The notes: generated by a model not told the origin, from the letters alone. A stretch of DNA of 64,000 bases from Deinococcus deserti VCD115 (GCF_000020685.1 NC_012526.1:2210001-2274000), one strand, 5' to 3'; shown: positions 9,870-25,755, numbered from the stretch's first letter. Made by a program: numbers and translations.

Positions 9870-11774
9870 GTGACAACGACGACCACGCTGCCAGACTTCT
9901 CGCCTGCTGACGTGCTGCTGCGCCTGCGGGCACGCAGCGCGCCGGGGGTGATCCTGCTCGAATCATTGGGTCCGGTGGTGCCGTATGGCCGTTACTCTCT
10001 GCTCAGTGCCTGGCCGCAGGCGGTCCAGACCGAACTGCCCGAACGTCCCAGGGATCAAAGCCTGTTTCCAGCGTGGCTGGGAGGCCTGAAATACGAGGCC
10101 GCGCGTGAGTTTGGCCTCAGCGCCCATCCGCCCCAGGGGCGGGCGATGTGGTGGGGCCTGTACCCATCCGGGCTGCTGTGGGACCGCGAAGCCGGGACCC
10201 TGTGCGTGGTGGGTGAGCCTCACGTGGACTGGGCGGCTGTGCTGGAAGGGCCGGGTGCACCGGCCCCGGCCCTGCATGTCGGGCCTTTCGGTGCCGATGA
10301 CGTGGATTACCCGGCTGGCGTCCGCGCCGTACAGGAACTGATCCGTGCCGGGGAGGTCTATCAGGTCAACCTCTCACGCGGGGTGCGGGCCGAGGCGACC
10401 GGTGACCCTCTGGCTGCCTACCTGCGGCTGCGGGAGGTCAACCCCAGTCCGTTCATGGCCTTTGCCGACCTGGGCGACGAAGTGGTGGTGTCGTGCAGCC
10501 CGGAGCGGCTGGTGCTGTGGGACAACGACGTCCTGAACGCGCGGCCTATCGCCGGAACACGCCGTCGTGGGGACACGCCGCAGGAAGACGCCGCCTTCGA
10601 GGCCGAGCTGCGTGAAAGCCCCAAGGAAGTCGCGGAGCACACCATGCTGGTGGATCTGGTGCGTCACGACCTGGGGCGTGTGGCCGCACCTGGATCGGTA
10701 CATGTGCCGGACCTGATGCTGGTCGAACGTTACAGCCACGTCATGCATCTCGTTTCTGAAGTCGAGGCCAGGGCGCGGCCGGACGTCACGCTCCGGGAGG
10801 TGCTGGCCGCGACCTTCCCGGGCGGCACGATTACCGGCGCGCCCAAGGAGCGCGTCATGGAGGCTATTCACGCCCTGGAACCCGGTCCACGCGGCTGGTA
10901 CACCGGCGGCCTGGGCGTGGTGAGCGGCGCGAGAGTGGACCTCAACATTCTGATCCGCACTGCCGCATTCACCCGGACTGCAGGCCCGGAGCACTGGGTG
11001 GTGGAGGTCCGTGCCGGTGGAGGCACCGTGATCGACGCCGACCCTGCGCGTGAGGCCCAGGAGACGGTTCACAAGGCCCAGGCCCTGCTGAGTGTGCTGT
11101 CCGGAGTTCCAGGACGCGCTGCCCAGCCACCGGCTCCGCCCGTTCCAGGCCGGGTCTGGTTCCCCCCCACGCCTCCCCGGGGCGCTCCTGGGCTGCGGGT
11201 GCTGCTGCTGGACAACCGCGATTCGTTTACCTGGAACCTGGTGCACGATCTGCTCAGCCTGGGCGCCCAGGTGGACGTGCGCCCGCAGGAGGAAGACGCC
11301 TGGGCGCTATTGGATACCCAGCCTGACGCGGTGCTGGTCGGACCTGGGCCCGGTACGCCAGACACCAGCGGCTGCACCCTGCCGCTGACCCGGCTGTGTC
11401 TGGAACGTGACGTGCCCCTGCTGGGCGTCTGTCTGGGTCATCAGGCGCTGGGGCAGGTGCTGGGTGGACAGGTCGCGCGCGCGCAGCCGGTGCATGGTCG
11501 TCTCGACCGGATCAGCCATGAAGGCACCGACCTGTTTAACGGGGTGGCTCCAGGAGCTCCATTCGGGCGCTATCACTCGCTGGTGGTGCGGGATCTGCCG
11601 GACCAAATGGTCACGGCCCGCAGCCTCGACGGAGAGGTCATGGCGCTGCGGGCGCCCGGCCAGCGGGCCTGGGGAGTGCAGTTTCATCCGGAAAGCGTGC
11701 TGAGTCCGTCGGGCCGTACGCTGCTGGGCAACTGGCTGCGGTTGTCGGGTGCGAAGCCGGGAAACCCTCAATGA
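9870..11774 (+). CDS. pabB: Fused aminodeoxychorismate synthase (component I + glutamine amidotransferase)
   Basis: A 634-residue fusion. Residues about 1-410 are a chorismate-binding component I (PIAGTRRRGDTP, LVDLVRHDLGRV, GGTITGAPKERVMEAI). The C-terminal 200 residues are a class I glutamine amidotransferase: LLLDNRDSFTWN, GPGPGTPD, catalytic Cys in GVCLGHQALG, and His-x-Glu in FHPES. Together they should aminate chorismate. The stop overlaps pabC by 4 bases (ATGA), which favours a p-aminobenzoate role. However, the motif PIAGT carries Ala where many PabB proteins have the catalytic Lys of PIKGT; Ala is usual in TrpE. Anthranilate synthase activity, or both, is therefore possible. The start is GTG at 9870. 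Confidence 0.87.
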   Translation: MTTTTTLPDFSPADVLLRLRARSAPGVILLESLGPVVPYGRYSLLSAWPQAVQTELPERPRDQSLFPAWLGGLKYEAAREFGLSAHPPQGRAMWWGLYPSGLLWDREAGTLCVVGEPHVDWAAVLEGPGAPAPALHVGPFGADDVDYPAGVRAVQELIRAGEVYQVNLSRGVRAEATGDPLAAYLRLREVNPSPFMAFADLGDEVVVSCSPERLVLWDNDVLNARPIAGTRRRGDTPQEDAAFEAELRESPKEVAEHTMLVDLVRHDLGRVAAPGSVHVPDLMLVERYSHVMHLVSEVEARARPDVTLREVLAATFPGGTITGAPKERVMEAIHALEPGPRGWYTGGLGVVSGARVDLNILIRTAAFTRTAGPEHWVVEVRAGGGTVIDADPAREAQETVHKAQALLSVLSGVPGRAAQPPAPPVPGRVWFPPTPPRGAPGLRVLLLDNRDSFTWNLVHDLLSLGAQVDVRPQEEDAWALLDTQPDAVLVGPGPGTPDTSGCTLPLTRLCLERDVPLLGVCLGHQALGQVLGGQVARAQPVHGRLDRISHEGTDLFNGVAPGAPFGRYHSLVVRDLPDQMVTARSLDGEVMALRAPGQRAWGVQFHPESVLSPSGRTLLGNWLRLSGAKPGNPQ

Positions 11775-12475
11775 AGCTGCTGCCCGTGCACCTCAATCGC
11801 CCCTCCTGGCTGCATGGAGCCACGGCGTTTACCACCGTGCGCACGCGGTACGCTGAGCCACTGCACTGGGCAGCGCATCTGGGCCGCCTCCAGAGCACCT
11901 GCGCCTTTCTTGGCCTGAGTGCTCCGGATCCAGAGCTGCCCGTTCTGGACCCGCTGCCCTGGGGTCTGGCACGGGTGACGGTGACAGAGGCCGGGACGTT
12001 TCTGTCCCACCGCCTCCTGCAAGTGGGCCCGAGGCCTGAGGCCGGCGTGCAGGTGCGGCTGACTGGCGTGCAGGTCCATCCGCAACTGGCCCTTCACAAG
12101 ACGGGCAACTATCTGCCGTACCGGCTGGCGATGCAGGCCGCTGACGGTGCTTTCGAAGGCTGGCTGCAGGACAGTTCAGGTCGCGTGGTGGACGGCAGCC
12201 GGACCTCGCCACTGCTGCGCCTGAATGGCCAGCTGGTGGTTCCGGCAGGCGGCCTGCCCAGCGTGACCCGTGCCGCGTACCTGAGCGGCCAGGAGTTTAT
12301 CGAGCGGTCCGTCCAGGCAGAGGAACTGTCCCAGGTCACAGCTGCGTGGGTGTGTGGCAGCGGAACAGGCGTGGTTCCGGTTTCCGAACTGCATACGCCG
12401 GCGGGAACTCAGGTGCTGAGTGTCCACTGGCCTGAGCTAAGTGACCCCGCCCTGCTGTGGCCCGGCACTGACTAA
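11771..12475 (+). CDS. pabC: Aminodeoxychorismate lyase (class IV PLP aminotransferase fold)
   Basis: A 234-residue class IV aminotransferase-fold protein. The PLP lysine is probably in HKTGNYLPYR, followed by GRVVDGSRTSPLLRLNG and VTRAAYLSG, as in PabC. It would cleave 4-amino-4-deoxychorismate to p-aminobenzoate and pyruvate. The four-base overlap with the upstream synthase gene supports the role in folate synthesis. Aspartate replaces the glutamate often seen in the EGSxSN-type motif (DGSRTS). Branched-chain aminotransferase is unlikely given the short length and the partner gene. Confidence 0.85.
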   Translation: MKLLPVHLNRPSWLHGATAFTTVRTRYAEPLHWAAHLGRLQSTCAFLGLSAPDPELPVLDPLPWGLARVTVTEAGTFLSHRLLQVGPRPEAGVQVRLTGVQVHPQLALHKTGNYLPYRLAMQAADGAFEGWLQDSSGRVVDGSRTSPLLRLNGQLVVPAGGLPSVTRAAYLSGQEFIERSVQAEELSQVTAAWVCGSGTGVVPVSELHTPAGTQVLSVHWPELSDPALLWPGTD

Positions 12476-12512
12476 AAAAGGCGGCAAAAGGAAATCCCTT
12501 CGCCGCCTCTAG
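12476..12512. terminator. Bidirectional terminator between pabC and the GSP17M-like gene
   Basis: An A-run followed by GGCGGC-(AAAAGGAAATCCCTTC)-GCCGCC forms a hairpin between the convergent genes, with A/T flanks suited to both directions. Confidence 0.7.
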
Positions 12513-12524
12513 CCAAGACTGAAT

Positions 12525-13124
12525 CTAGTGGCCGTCCTGACCGATGCGCTCACTTTGCAGGCGACCGCCGCCATGAACGTCTTCAAGCCGCAGAGCACCG
12601 TGACGGCGCAGCAGGCTGAGCGCTTCATCGGCACGGGTTCCAGCGGGATCACGGGCAATAACCAGAACGTGGCCGGACTTGAGCCCACCGGCAAACTTCT
12701 CGGCGTGCGCAGCTGGTACGCCCATGCGGCGCAGGAGCTTTACATAGTCCCCGTGGTCCGAACCGGTCAGCGCACCGAACAGACCGCCGATTCCCAGGCC
12801 ACCCAGGGCACCGAACAGCATGGACGTCAGACCACCGTCACTGTAGATCCGGGTCTCGGGAATAATCAGAAACAGCAGCCAGATCGGCACCGTGAGTCCC
12901 AGTCCGCCTATCAGGCCCAGAAAGGCTCCGCGCATCACACTGGCGCTGCCTCCGGGTTCCCCGGCTTCGGGGCTGATACCGGTGGCCTGCGCGATGTCGC
13001 GCTCGACCACGGTGTCGGACAGGGAGAAGCCCAGGTGTTCACGGCCAAACCCACGTGACTTCAGCGCTTCCAGGGCCGCCTGGGCCTGGCGCGGCTCGCG
13101 GAAGAGGGCAACGACGCTTTCCAT
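12525..13124 (-). CDS. GSP17M/YflT-like stress protein with glycine-rich membrane segment
   Basis: A 199-residue protein. The N-terminal part (VVALFREPRQAQAALEAL, GFGREHLG) and a second repeat-like part near residues 130-165 (VKLLRRMGVPAAHAEKFAGG, HVLVIA) resemble the general stress protein 17M domain. Between them lies a hydrophobic glycine-rich region (GAFLGLIGGLGLTVPIW, GALGGLGIGGLFGAL) that could insert in the membrane. Function is unknown. A TAGAAA box lies 7 bases before the ATG. It is convergent with pabC and divergent from the polyprenyl synthase gene. Confidence 0.75.
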   Translation of the reverse strand: MESVVALFREPRQAQAALEALKSRGFGREHLGFSLSDTVVERDIAQATGISPEAGEPGGSASVMRGAFLGLIGGLGLTVPIWLLFLIIPETRIYSDGGLTSMLFGALGGLGIGGLFGALTGSDHGDYVKLLRRMGVPAAHAEKFAGGLKSGHVLVIARDPAGTRADEALSLLRRHGALRLEDVHGGGRLQSERIGQDGH

Positions 13125-13216
13125 GCCCGCATTTCTACCATGAGGGCCTGCTGAAGCGCGAGGGACAAAGCACCGTAAGGGAAACGTCCGGTACGTTTCG
13201 CCCTACCCCTCTTTCC

Positions 13217-13222
13217 TATACT
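13217..13222 (+). promoter_or_regulatory. Leaderless -10 box of the polyprenyl synthase gene
   Basis: TATACT ends 7 bases before ATG at 13230; no Shine-Dalgarno sequence is present. Confidence 0.7.
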
Positions 13223-13229
13223 GCGCCTC

Positions 13230-14204
<975 letters not shown>

Positions 14205-14536
14205 CGCCGCCTGGTGTCGTTCAGCCAATCCGGACAAATAACACTGCACCGCTCAGACACCTGACATTTGACAGGCCGTGGGCAGTACAGCCTGTCGGCT
14301 CACACGGTGGAATCGGTTCAAGATTTCGCACGGCTGGGTGGGCGCCCACGCGCCTTGACGCCTGCTCACCGGGCGAGTAGAACGTGTGGGGTTTGCACAA
14401 ACCGGAAGTCCGTCCTGGCCGGGATTCTCCCGGGTCACACAGACGGCTCGGGGCACCTGTCTATATAGGCTGGCGGGGCCATGTATGCTGCCCTGGATCA
14501 CTCAGGCAGAGCCCCTTTTCAAAGGAGACCGTACGA
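14205..14536. promoter_or_regulatory. Regulatory region and leader of the glutamate dehydrogenase pair
   Basis: This 332-base gene-free stretch holds a promoter, TTGACG (14355-14360), a 17-base spacer and TAGAAC (14378-14383). The palindrome GGTTTG-CA-CAAACC (14390-14403) lies at the expected transcription start and could be a repressor site. The remaining 130 bases would be a 5' leader ending in the ribosome site AAAGGAGA (14520-14527). Confidence 0.5.
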
Positions 14537-15781
<1,245 letters not shown>

Positions 15782-15788
15782 GCCACAG

Positions 15789-15847
15789 CCCGGAGGCACA
15801 GCCCACCCTTCTGCTCATCAGCAGCATCCCCCAGGTCTGCCTCCGGG
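15789..15847 (+). repeat. Inverted repeat between the two gdh genes
   Basis: CCCGGAGGCA (15789-15798) and TGCCTCCGGG (15838-15847) are perfect 10-base arms around a 39-base loop. It may be an mRNA-processing or attenuation hairpin that sets the ratio of the two subunits; no T-run follows. Confidence 0.5.
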
Positions 15848-15902
15848 CACAGAACCGCATGTATCTCCTTATCTCTTCCCCCTCTCCAAGGAGTGTCTAC
15901 CC

Positions 15903-17210
<1,308 letters not shown>

Positions 17211-17228
17211 ACCTCAGAACTGACACCT

Positions 17229-17262
17229 AAGAAGGGCCACTCCCACGGGAGTGGCCCTTCTT
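17229..17262 (+). terminator. Strong terminator after gdhB
   Basis: AAGAAGGGCCACTCCC and GGGAGTGGCCCTTCTT form a 16-bp perfect inverted repeat (17229-17244 and 17247-17262), ending in TTC TTC. Confidence 0.9.
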
Positions 17263-17294
17263 CATGTCGCCGGTATGCTCAGGCCTGAGCCCAG

Positions 17295-17450
17295 TCACGC
17301 AGCCTCAAGATCATTGGCGCCTTGGAGCTGTGCCTTTTGAGTCTGCCGGGCTTTTTCCTCAACGGTCATCACTTCCTTCATGTTGGGCTGGCCCGCTATA
17401 GCTGGCGTTGCCTTGCGCCATTTGCTGGCAAAGACCAACAGCTGACGCAA
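17295..17450 (-). CDS. Possible small ORF of about 51 residues, unknown
   Basis: A minus-strand frame from a TTG at 17450 to a stop at 17295 would encode a basic peptide starting LRQLLVFASKWRKA and ending AQLQGANDLEAA. TAGGAGG lies about 11 bases upstream of the TTG; an internal ATG (17381) would give 28 residues. I recognise no family. It fills the otherwise empty 344-base gap between gdhB and panB and could equally be the remnant of a lost gene. Confidence 0.2.
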   Translation of the reverse strand: MRQLLVFASKWRKATPAIAGQPNMKEVMTVEEKARQTQKAQLQGANDLEAA

Positions 17451-17513
17451 GATAGGTGAAACCTCCTAAATTCCAGGATCGAAAAATCGCTGTCTCTGAT
17501 CCCATAAAGTCTA

Positions 17514-17538
17514 CCGGCCGACTTGATCAGCCGGCCGG
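17514..17538 (-). terminator. Hairpin after panB
   Basis: CCGGCCG (17514-17520) and CGGCCGG (17532-17538) flank an 11-base loop, 17 bases past the panB stop on the minus strand. Confidence 0.55.
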
Positions 17539-17554
17539 CGCCATATGAAGCCCT

Positions 17555-18376
<822 letters not shown>

Positions 18377-18382
18377 GCGGCG

Positions 18383-18388
18383 AGCGTA
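18383..18388 (-). promoter_or_regulatory. Leaderless -10 box of panB
   Basis: TACGCT on the minus strand ends 6 bases before the ATG at 18376. Confidence 0.55.
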
Positions 18389-18444
18389 GCAGAACAGGGC
18401 GCCGGGGCCTGTACCAGCCTGACGCCCTGCTGCTGTGCCGGTTC

Positions 18445-18921
18445 TCAGGCTTTGATGACTTCCCCGTAGCGGCCCAGCAGCAGATAGATGATCCAGCCCG
18501 TCACCGCCACATACAGCCACACAGGAACGGTCCAGCGCACCCAGGCGCGGTGCCGGTTGAAGTACCCACGGGCAGCGGGCAGGTCAATGTTGCGCAGGTT
18601 TCCTCCTGCCGCCTTGAGACCTTTCCAGGCGTTCCACAGCGCCAGCAGAGCCAGTGGCAGGTTCGCCGCTGCCAGGATGATGTGGCTGATCAGCAGGACC
18701 AGATAGGCGCTCCGGTTAGGACCGATGTATTTCTTCTCGTAGCCCAGGCCCAGCCGCGTGAGATACAGCACCAGAAAAATTGTAGCCAGACCACTGGCCA
18801 GGAGCATGGCCTTCATATGCGCTTCGCGGTTGCCTCCCCGGATCAGGAAGACGCCGGCCATCAGCGCCAGTCCGCTCAGAACGATCGTAAAGACCGCCCA
18901 TTGATTAATCGTTTCCGCCAT
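18445..18921 (-). CDS. DUF420 membrane protein, probable cytochrome oxidase assembly factor (CtaM-like)
   Basis: A 158-residue protein with about four membrane helices ([74 protein letters not shown]). It matches the DUF420 family; CtaM of this family helps mature heme A oxidases in Gram-positive bacteria. It is divergent from ctaA, in keeping with such a role. The Asn/His-containing [14 protein letters not shown] segment resembles DUF420 members. ATG at 18921 lies 9 bases after TACACT. Confidence 0.8.
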
Positions 18922-19099
18922 AACTCCGCCAGTGTACGGGCAGCACCCCGGGGCAGGTGTCTGGCTGCCCCGGACCATGCTGTGGGGGTCCGTGCGGGGG
19001 GGGACAATTCTCAGGTGGGTCAGGTGTCTAGAATGCCGGCAGGACCGCACCAGTCCCGGTGAGGCGCCCACTCTGCCCCGGGACCCTGCGGAAGGGACG

Positions 19100-20119
19100 G
19101 TGAATGAATTGAGCTCAACCTTGAGGGCTACTCCTGGCACGGACACCCGGCCCAGATCCAGCGTCTGGCTGCCCCGGCTGGCCTGGGCAGCGCTGGCGTA
19201 CAACGTGCTGGTCATTCTGTGGGGTGCGGTCGTCCGCATTACCGGTGCTGGCGCAGGCTGCGGCGAACACTGGCCGCTGTGCAACGGCGTGGTGGTGCCG
19301 CAAAGCCCCACCGTGCACACCTTGATCGAGTTCAGTCACCGCCTGACCAGCGGACTCAGCGGCGTGCTGGCCCTGGTGCTGCTGTTCGTGGCCTTCCGGG
19401 TGACGCCAGCTCGCCATCCGGCACGATTCGGCGCCGCACTGAGTCTGGGGCTGATCGTGCTTGAAGGGCTCGTCGGCGGCGTGCAGGTGATGCTGGGCCT
19501 GACTGCCGACAGCACCGAGCCGGCGCGTGGCTTTGTGCAGGGAATCCATCTGGCCAACACCTTTGCGCTGCTGGGTGCGCTGCTGCTCACGGCTTTGTGG
19601 GCGTCGGGGCAGCCGGGACTGCGCCTGAAGGGGCAGGGACGGGCAGTCTGGCTGGGCAGTGCAGGGCTGGCGCTGCTCCTCCTCCTGGGCATGGCTGGGG
19701 CTGTGACCGCGCTCGGCGATCTGCTGTTCCTCCCGGCCGACGGCAGTACCCCTATCGAGACGGTCAAACGTGACTACGCGGCCACGGCCACCCTGATCGA
19801 GAACCTGCGGGTGCTTCACCCGATGCTGGCCATCGTGACCAGTGCCTACCTGCTGTGGATGGCGGCGACCCTGGCCCGGCTGCGCCCGGATGCGCAGGTG
19901 CGGCGCTGGGGACTGTGGCTCTCAGGAGCCATTGCCGTGCAGATGCTGGCCGGCTTTGCCAACGTGGCCCTGAAGGCACCGGGATGGATGCAACTGACAC
20001 ATCTGCTTCTGGCGTGCATGATGTGGCTTGTGACCGTGATGCTGGTGTACCGCGCCCTGAGTGCTCTGTCTCTCCGTTCTCCCTCCACCGTTTCCGGTGC
20101 GCAGCGGCAGGGCGCGTGA
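19100..20119 (+). CDS. ctaA: Heme A synthase (COX15/CtaA)
   Basis: A 339-residue eight-helix membrane enzyme that converts heme O to heme A. Heme-ligand regions include FSHRLTSG in the first half and [14 protein letters not shown] in the second; a Cys pair lies in [12 protein letters not shown], as in Bacillus-type CtaA. The start is uncertain: I use GTG at 19100 with GAAGGG upstream. A possible -10 box TAGAAT lies near 19028. The gene ends by a GTGA overlap with ctaB, so heme O is made and used by adjacent, coupled genes. Confidence 0.92.
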   Translation: MNELSSTLRATPGTDTRPRSSVWLPRLAWAALAYNVLVILWGAVVRITGAGAGCGEHWPLCNGVVVPQSPTVHTLIEFSHRLTSGLSGVLALVLLFVAFRVTPARHPARFGAALSLGLIVLEGLVGGVQVMLGLTADSTEPARGFVQGIHLANTFALLGALLLTALWASGQPGLRLKGQGRAVWLGSAGLALLLLLGMAGAVTALGDLLFLPADGSTPIETVKRDYAATATLIENLRVLHPMLAIVTSAYLLWMAATLARLRPDAQVRRWGLWLSGAIAVQMLAGFANVALKAPGWMQLTHLLLACMMWLVTVMLVYRALSALSLRSPSTVSGAQRQGA

Positions 20120-21057
20120 CTGCGGTGCCAGAGACGGTCGTGCCCTCTGCAGTCCAGTCCGGCCCCCTGCGGGCCACGTGGCGGGACTATCTGGCACTGA
20201 CCAAGCCCAAGGTCATCAGCCTGTTGCTGTGGACCACGCTGGCGGCAATGTTCATGGCCGAGCGGGGCTGGCCGGGCCTGGGGCTGCTTGTGGTGGTTGC
20301 GCTGGCCGGGTACATGTCGGCCGGGTCTGCGGGCGTGTTCAACATGATCATCGACCGGGACATTGACCTGAAAATGGCGCGTACGGCCAGCCGCCCCACC
20401 AGCAGCGGCGTGATCAGCAGCCGACAGGCGGCTGTGTTCGGCACCACGCTGCAGGTGCTGTCCTTTGTGATGCTGTGGGTCTGGGCCACGCCGCTGGCCG
20501 CCTGGATGAGCCTGGCGGGCTTCGTGACCTACGTGGTGGTCTACACCCTGTGGCTCAAGCGCAATACCTGGCACAACATCGTGCTGGGTGGTGCGGCCGG
20601 CTGTTTCCCTCCGCTGGTGGGCTGGGCGGCTGTGACCGGCGACCTGAACCTGTTTGCCTGGTTTCTGTTTGCCATCATCTTTTTCTGGACGCCGGTGCAC
20701 TTCTGGGCACTGGCCCTGATGATCAAAGACGAATACCGCGAGGTTGGCATTCCAATGCTGCCGGTCGTGCACGGTGACAGGCTGACGGTGGCGCAGATCG
20801 GACTGTACGCCATCTATACGGTGGTTCTGTCAGTCATGCCTGTGTTTTTCCGTGAGGTCGGTGCCATCTACTTTCTGTCGGCCGCAGCACTGGGTGGCTG
20901 GCTGCTGGTGCTGTCCTGGCGCCTCTACCGGCATGTCATGGCCGGAAACGCGGTGGAGCGCCGGGTGGCAGTGCCGCTGTACCTGTATTCCATGCTGTAT
21001 CTGGCACTGCTGTTTGTTATGGCGGCAGTGGACCGGATTGTATTCGCCCATCTATAA
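20116..21057 (+). CDS. ctaB: Protoheme IX farnesyltransferase (heme O synthase)
   Basis: A 313-residue UbiA-family prenyltransferase. The prenyl-diphosphate motif [20 protein letters not shown] is split as N-x3-D-x-D, and the second motif is [14 protein letters not shown]. It farnesylates heme B to heme O. GTG at 20116 overlaps the ctaA stop (GTGA). Several hydrophobic helices are visible. A hairpin follows the gene and separates it from coxB. Confidence 0.95.
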   Translation: MTAVPETVVPSAVQSGPLRATWRDYLALTKPKVISLLLWTTLAAMFMAERGWPGLGLLVVVALAGYMSAGSAGVFNMIIDRDIDLKMARTASRPTSSGVISSRQAAVFGTTLQVLSFVMLWVWATPLAAWMSLAGFVTYVVVYTLWLKRNTWHNIVLGGAAGCFPPLVGWAAVTGDLNLFAWFLFAIIFFWTPVHFWALALMIKDEYREVGIPMLPVVHGDRLTVAQIGLYAIYTVVLSVMPVFFREVGAIYFLSAAALGGWLLVLSWRLYRHVMAGNAVERRVAVPLYLYSMLYLALLFVMAAVDRIVFAHL

Positions 21058-21078
21058 AAGCGAGATAAAAAGAGTTCT

Positions 21079-21108
21079 CAGGCGGTCTCCTCAACAGGGA
21101 GCCGCCTG
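21079..21108 (+). terminator. Hairpin after ctaB
   Basis: CAGGCGG (21079-21085) and CCGCCTG (21102-21108) pair, with inner CTCC/GGAG pairing extending the stem. The flank is CGCTGTTG, so the T-tract is weak. Confidence 0.6.
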
Positions 21109-21299
21109 CGCTGTTGCCGCCCACTGCACCCTGCAAAGCGCAGTTATGGCAGGACACTTGCCTGCCCCGTAATCTGTTCTCATGACAGCGGCCTGACCGT
21201 TCGGTCGAATAAGGAAAATGGCCGGGCCGGTCGCGTGCGCCAGAAGCGCACATTTCGTGTCGTGACCATTTAGACTGCAAGCAGACGAAAGGAGTGAAG
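21109..21299 (+). promoter_or_regulatory. coxB upstream region
   Basis: About 190 bases without a gene. TTTAGACT near 21269-21276 is a plausible -10 region, and AAAGGAG (21288-21294) is a good ribosome site that points to the TTG at 21300. Confidence 0.4.
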
Positions 21300-22501
21300 T
21301 TGAACACCATCCAAGACCGCCAGAGCGGCACAGCCCGGCCGCGCAAACGCCCAGCGGCCTTCACGGCCCTGGCTGCCGGGCTGGCCGCTACGTTGCTCAC
21401 CGGCTGCCAGTCCGAACAGCTGCTCTCTATCGGAGACATGAGTTCGGGCTACAACAAAGAGATTTTCTGGATGAGTCTGTGGGCCATTGCGCTCTCGATC
21501 ATCGTCTTTGTTGGGGTCTCGTGGGCTTTGTTCTACTCGGTGCAGAAGTTCCGCGAGGACCGTCATGATGCGCCGCCGGCCCAGTTCCACGGCAACAACC
21601 GCCTGGAAGTCATCCTGGTGGCCGTGCCGGTTGTCATCGTGATCCTGCTGAGCGTGCTGACCGTGCGCAGCATGGCCCGCCTCAACCCCGTGCCCGTCAA
21701 TGCTCCCAAGATTGACATTCTGTCCAAGCAGTTCTGGTGGAACTTCGCGTATCCCACCGTGACCAGTGACGCCGGCGGAACGGTGGCCAACGGCAACGAA
21801 ATGGTGATGCCTACCGGCCAGCCGGTGGTGCTGAACCTGACCAGCGGCGACGTGATCCACGGTTTCTGGGCTCCCAACATCGGCGGACAGCGTCACGCGC
21901 TGCCCAGCGTCATCCGTACCTGGAAGGTCGACACCGAACGTCCCGGCGTCTACCAGGGCAACTGCTCACAGCTGTGCGGGGCCAGCCACGCCAACATGCG
22001 TTACAAGGTCATCGCCCTGGAGCCCGAGCGCTACCAGGCCTTCCTGGCGGCAGCCAAGGCCTACCGTGCTCCTACTCCAGCAGAAGGCAGCGCCGAGGCA
22101 CGCGGCTACACGCTGTTCATGCAGGGCAAGGCCTCCACGGGCGCTCTGGCCTGCTCGGCCTGTCACCGCGTACAGGGCACCCCTGCCGCAGCTGGAGCCG
22201 GCCCGGACCTGAGCTTCTTCGGCACGCGCCGCACCCTGGGGGCCGGCATGTGGGAAGGCGAGGAAGCCGAAAAGAACCTGGTGCCGTGGATCGCCAACAG
22301 CCCAGGGATGAAACCCGGTGCCCTGATGCCTACCTATGACGGCAGTGAGTACATGGTCAACGGCAAGATGCAAAAAGGTGGTGTCCTGACCAGAGCGGAA
22401 ATCGAAGATATCGCCGCCTATCTGCGCAGCCTGAAGCTGCCGGAAGAAGCGGATTACTGGCGCGGCACGCCGGTGTACGGCGCCCGCGCAGGAGGAACGC
22501 A

Positions 22502-22505
<4 letters not shown>
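21300..22505 (+). CDS. coxB: Cytochrome c oxidase subunit II with C-terminal cytochrome c domain
   Basis: A 401-residue lipoprotein of a caa3-type oxidase. It has a basic N-terminus, a lipobox-like LLTGC (Cys36), two membrane helices, then a periplasmic CuA domain with [12 protein letters not shown] (the usual CSE is CSQ here; the residue binds through its backbone). The last 130 residues carry a cytochrome c motif CSACH and a Met-containing ALMPTY loop. It receives electrons for the CuA centre. TTG at 21300 is preferred because AAAGGAG lies 5 bases upstream; GTG at 21294 overlaps that site. The stop overlaps coxA by GTGA. Confidence 0.94.
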
Positions 22506-24955
<2,450 letters not shown>

Positions 24956-24975
24956 GCATCCGTAGTTCTGAAAGT

Positions 24976-25003
24976 GGGAGAGTGCCTCAGCGGGCACTCT
25001 CCC
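24976..25003 (+). terminator. Terminator after the oxidase operon
   Basis: GGGAGAGTGCC (24976-24986) and GGCACTCTCCC (24993-25003) form an 11-bp stem followed by CCTCTTC. Confidence 0.85.
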
Positions 25004-25059
25004 CTCTTCATTGGAAAAAGGCCGCGCCGGGATGGGACACCCGCCCACTGCTGCAGGCC

Positions 25060-25065
25060 TACGCT
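25060..25065 (+). promoter_or_regulatory. Leaderless -10 box of the SCO gene
   Basis: TACGCT ends 6 bases before ATG at 25072. Confidence 0.5.
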
Positions 25066-25071
25066 GGAGTC

Positions 25072-25755
25072 ATGAAGTGGTTGACCGCCGCCCTCCTGAC
25101 CATCGCTGCCGTGCTGGGGGGCCTGTTGCTGTTCCGGACACTTTCGCCTGCCCCACTGGGAGGAGACGCTCTGGGTGCCCCTAAGCCGTTGCCCGCGCTG
25201 AAGCTGACCAGTGAACGCGGCCAACCCACCCGCCTCAATGAGAGTGACGGCCGGGTCCGGCTGGTGTTTTACGGCTTCGTGCGCTGCCCGGACGTGTGTC
25301 CGGCCACACTGACGAGTCTGAAGACCACCTACGACACCCTCAGCCCGGAGCTGCGTAAACGCGTACTGGTGCAGTTCATCACGGTCGACCCGGAGCACGA
25401 TACACCTGCGGTCGTGCAGCGCTACCTGGCCGGGTTCAATCCATCTTTCAGTGGGCTGACCGGAAAAGCCGAAACCATCGACGAGGCGGCGCGGCAGATG
25501 TTCGTGACCAATGTCAGGCCGCTGCCCGCCCGTGACCACAGCAGTCATCAGGACACGCCGGAGGCCTCAGGAAGCGGCGCTGACAATGCGCAGCAGGCGG
25601 GAGCCACAGCGCGCGAAGCTGCGAGACTGCACGGCGACCAGGTCAGTGTGGTGGATGGCCAGGGCCGTTTCGTGCGGGTCTACGGCAATGCCGACGTGAT
25701 CGGAGGCGTGCTGGAGCGTGACCTGCCTCAGCTGGTGCGTCAGTACGCCAACTGA
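25072..25755 (+). CDS. SCO1/SenC copper chaperone for cytochrome oxidase
   Basis: A 227-residue membrane-anchored thioredoxin-fold protein. One N-terminal helix (AALLTIAAVLGGLLL) is followed by the copper-binding CPDVC (Cys72, Cys76) and the conserved VDPEHDTP. The metal-ligand histidine is likely His187 (RLHGDQVSVVDGQG). Between them an insertion of about 35 residues (DHSSHQDTPEASGSG...) is rich in His, Gly and Ala and is not usual for the family. It should deliver copper to CuA of CoxB. It has its own promoter after the oxidase terminator. Confidence 0.92.
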   Translation: MKWLTAALLTIAAVLGGLLLFRTLSPAPLGGDALGAPKPLPALKLTSERGQPTRLNESDGRVRLVFYGFVRCPDVCPATLTSLKTTYDTLSPELRKRVLVQFITVDPEHDTPAVVQRYLAGFNPSFSGLTGKAETIDEAARQMFVTNVRPLPARDHSSHQDTPEASGSGADNAQQAGATAREAARLHGDQVSVVDGQGRFVRVYGNADVIGGVLERDLPQLVRQYAN

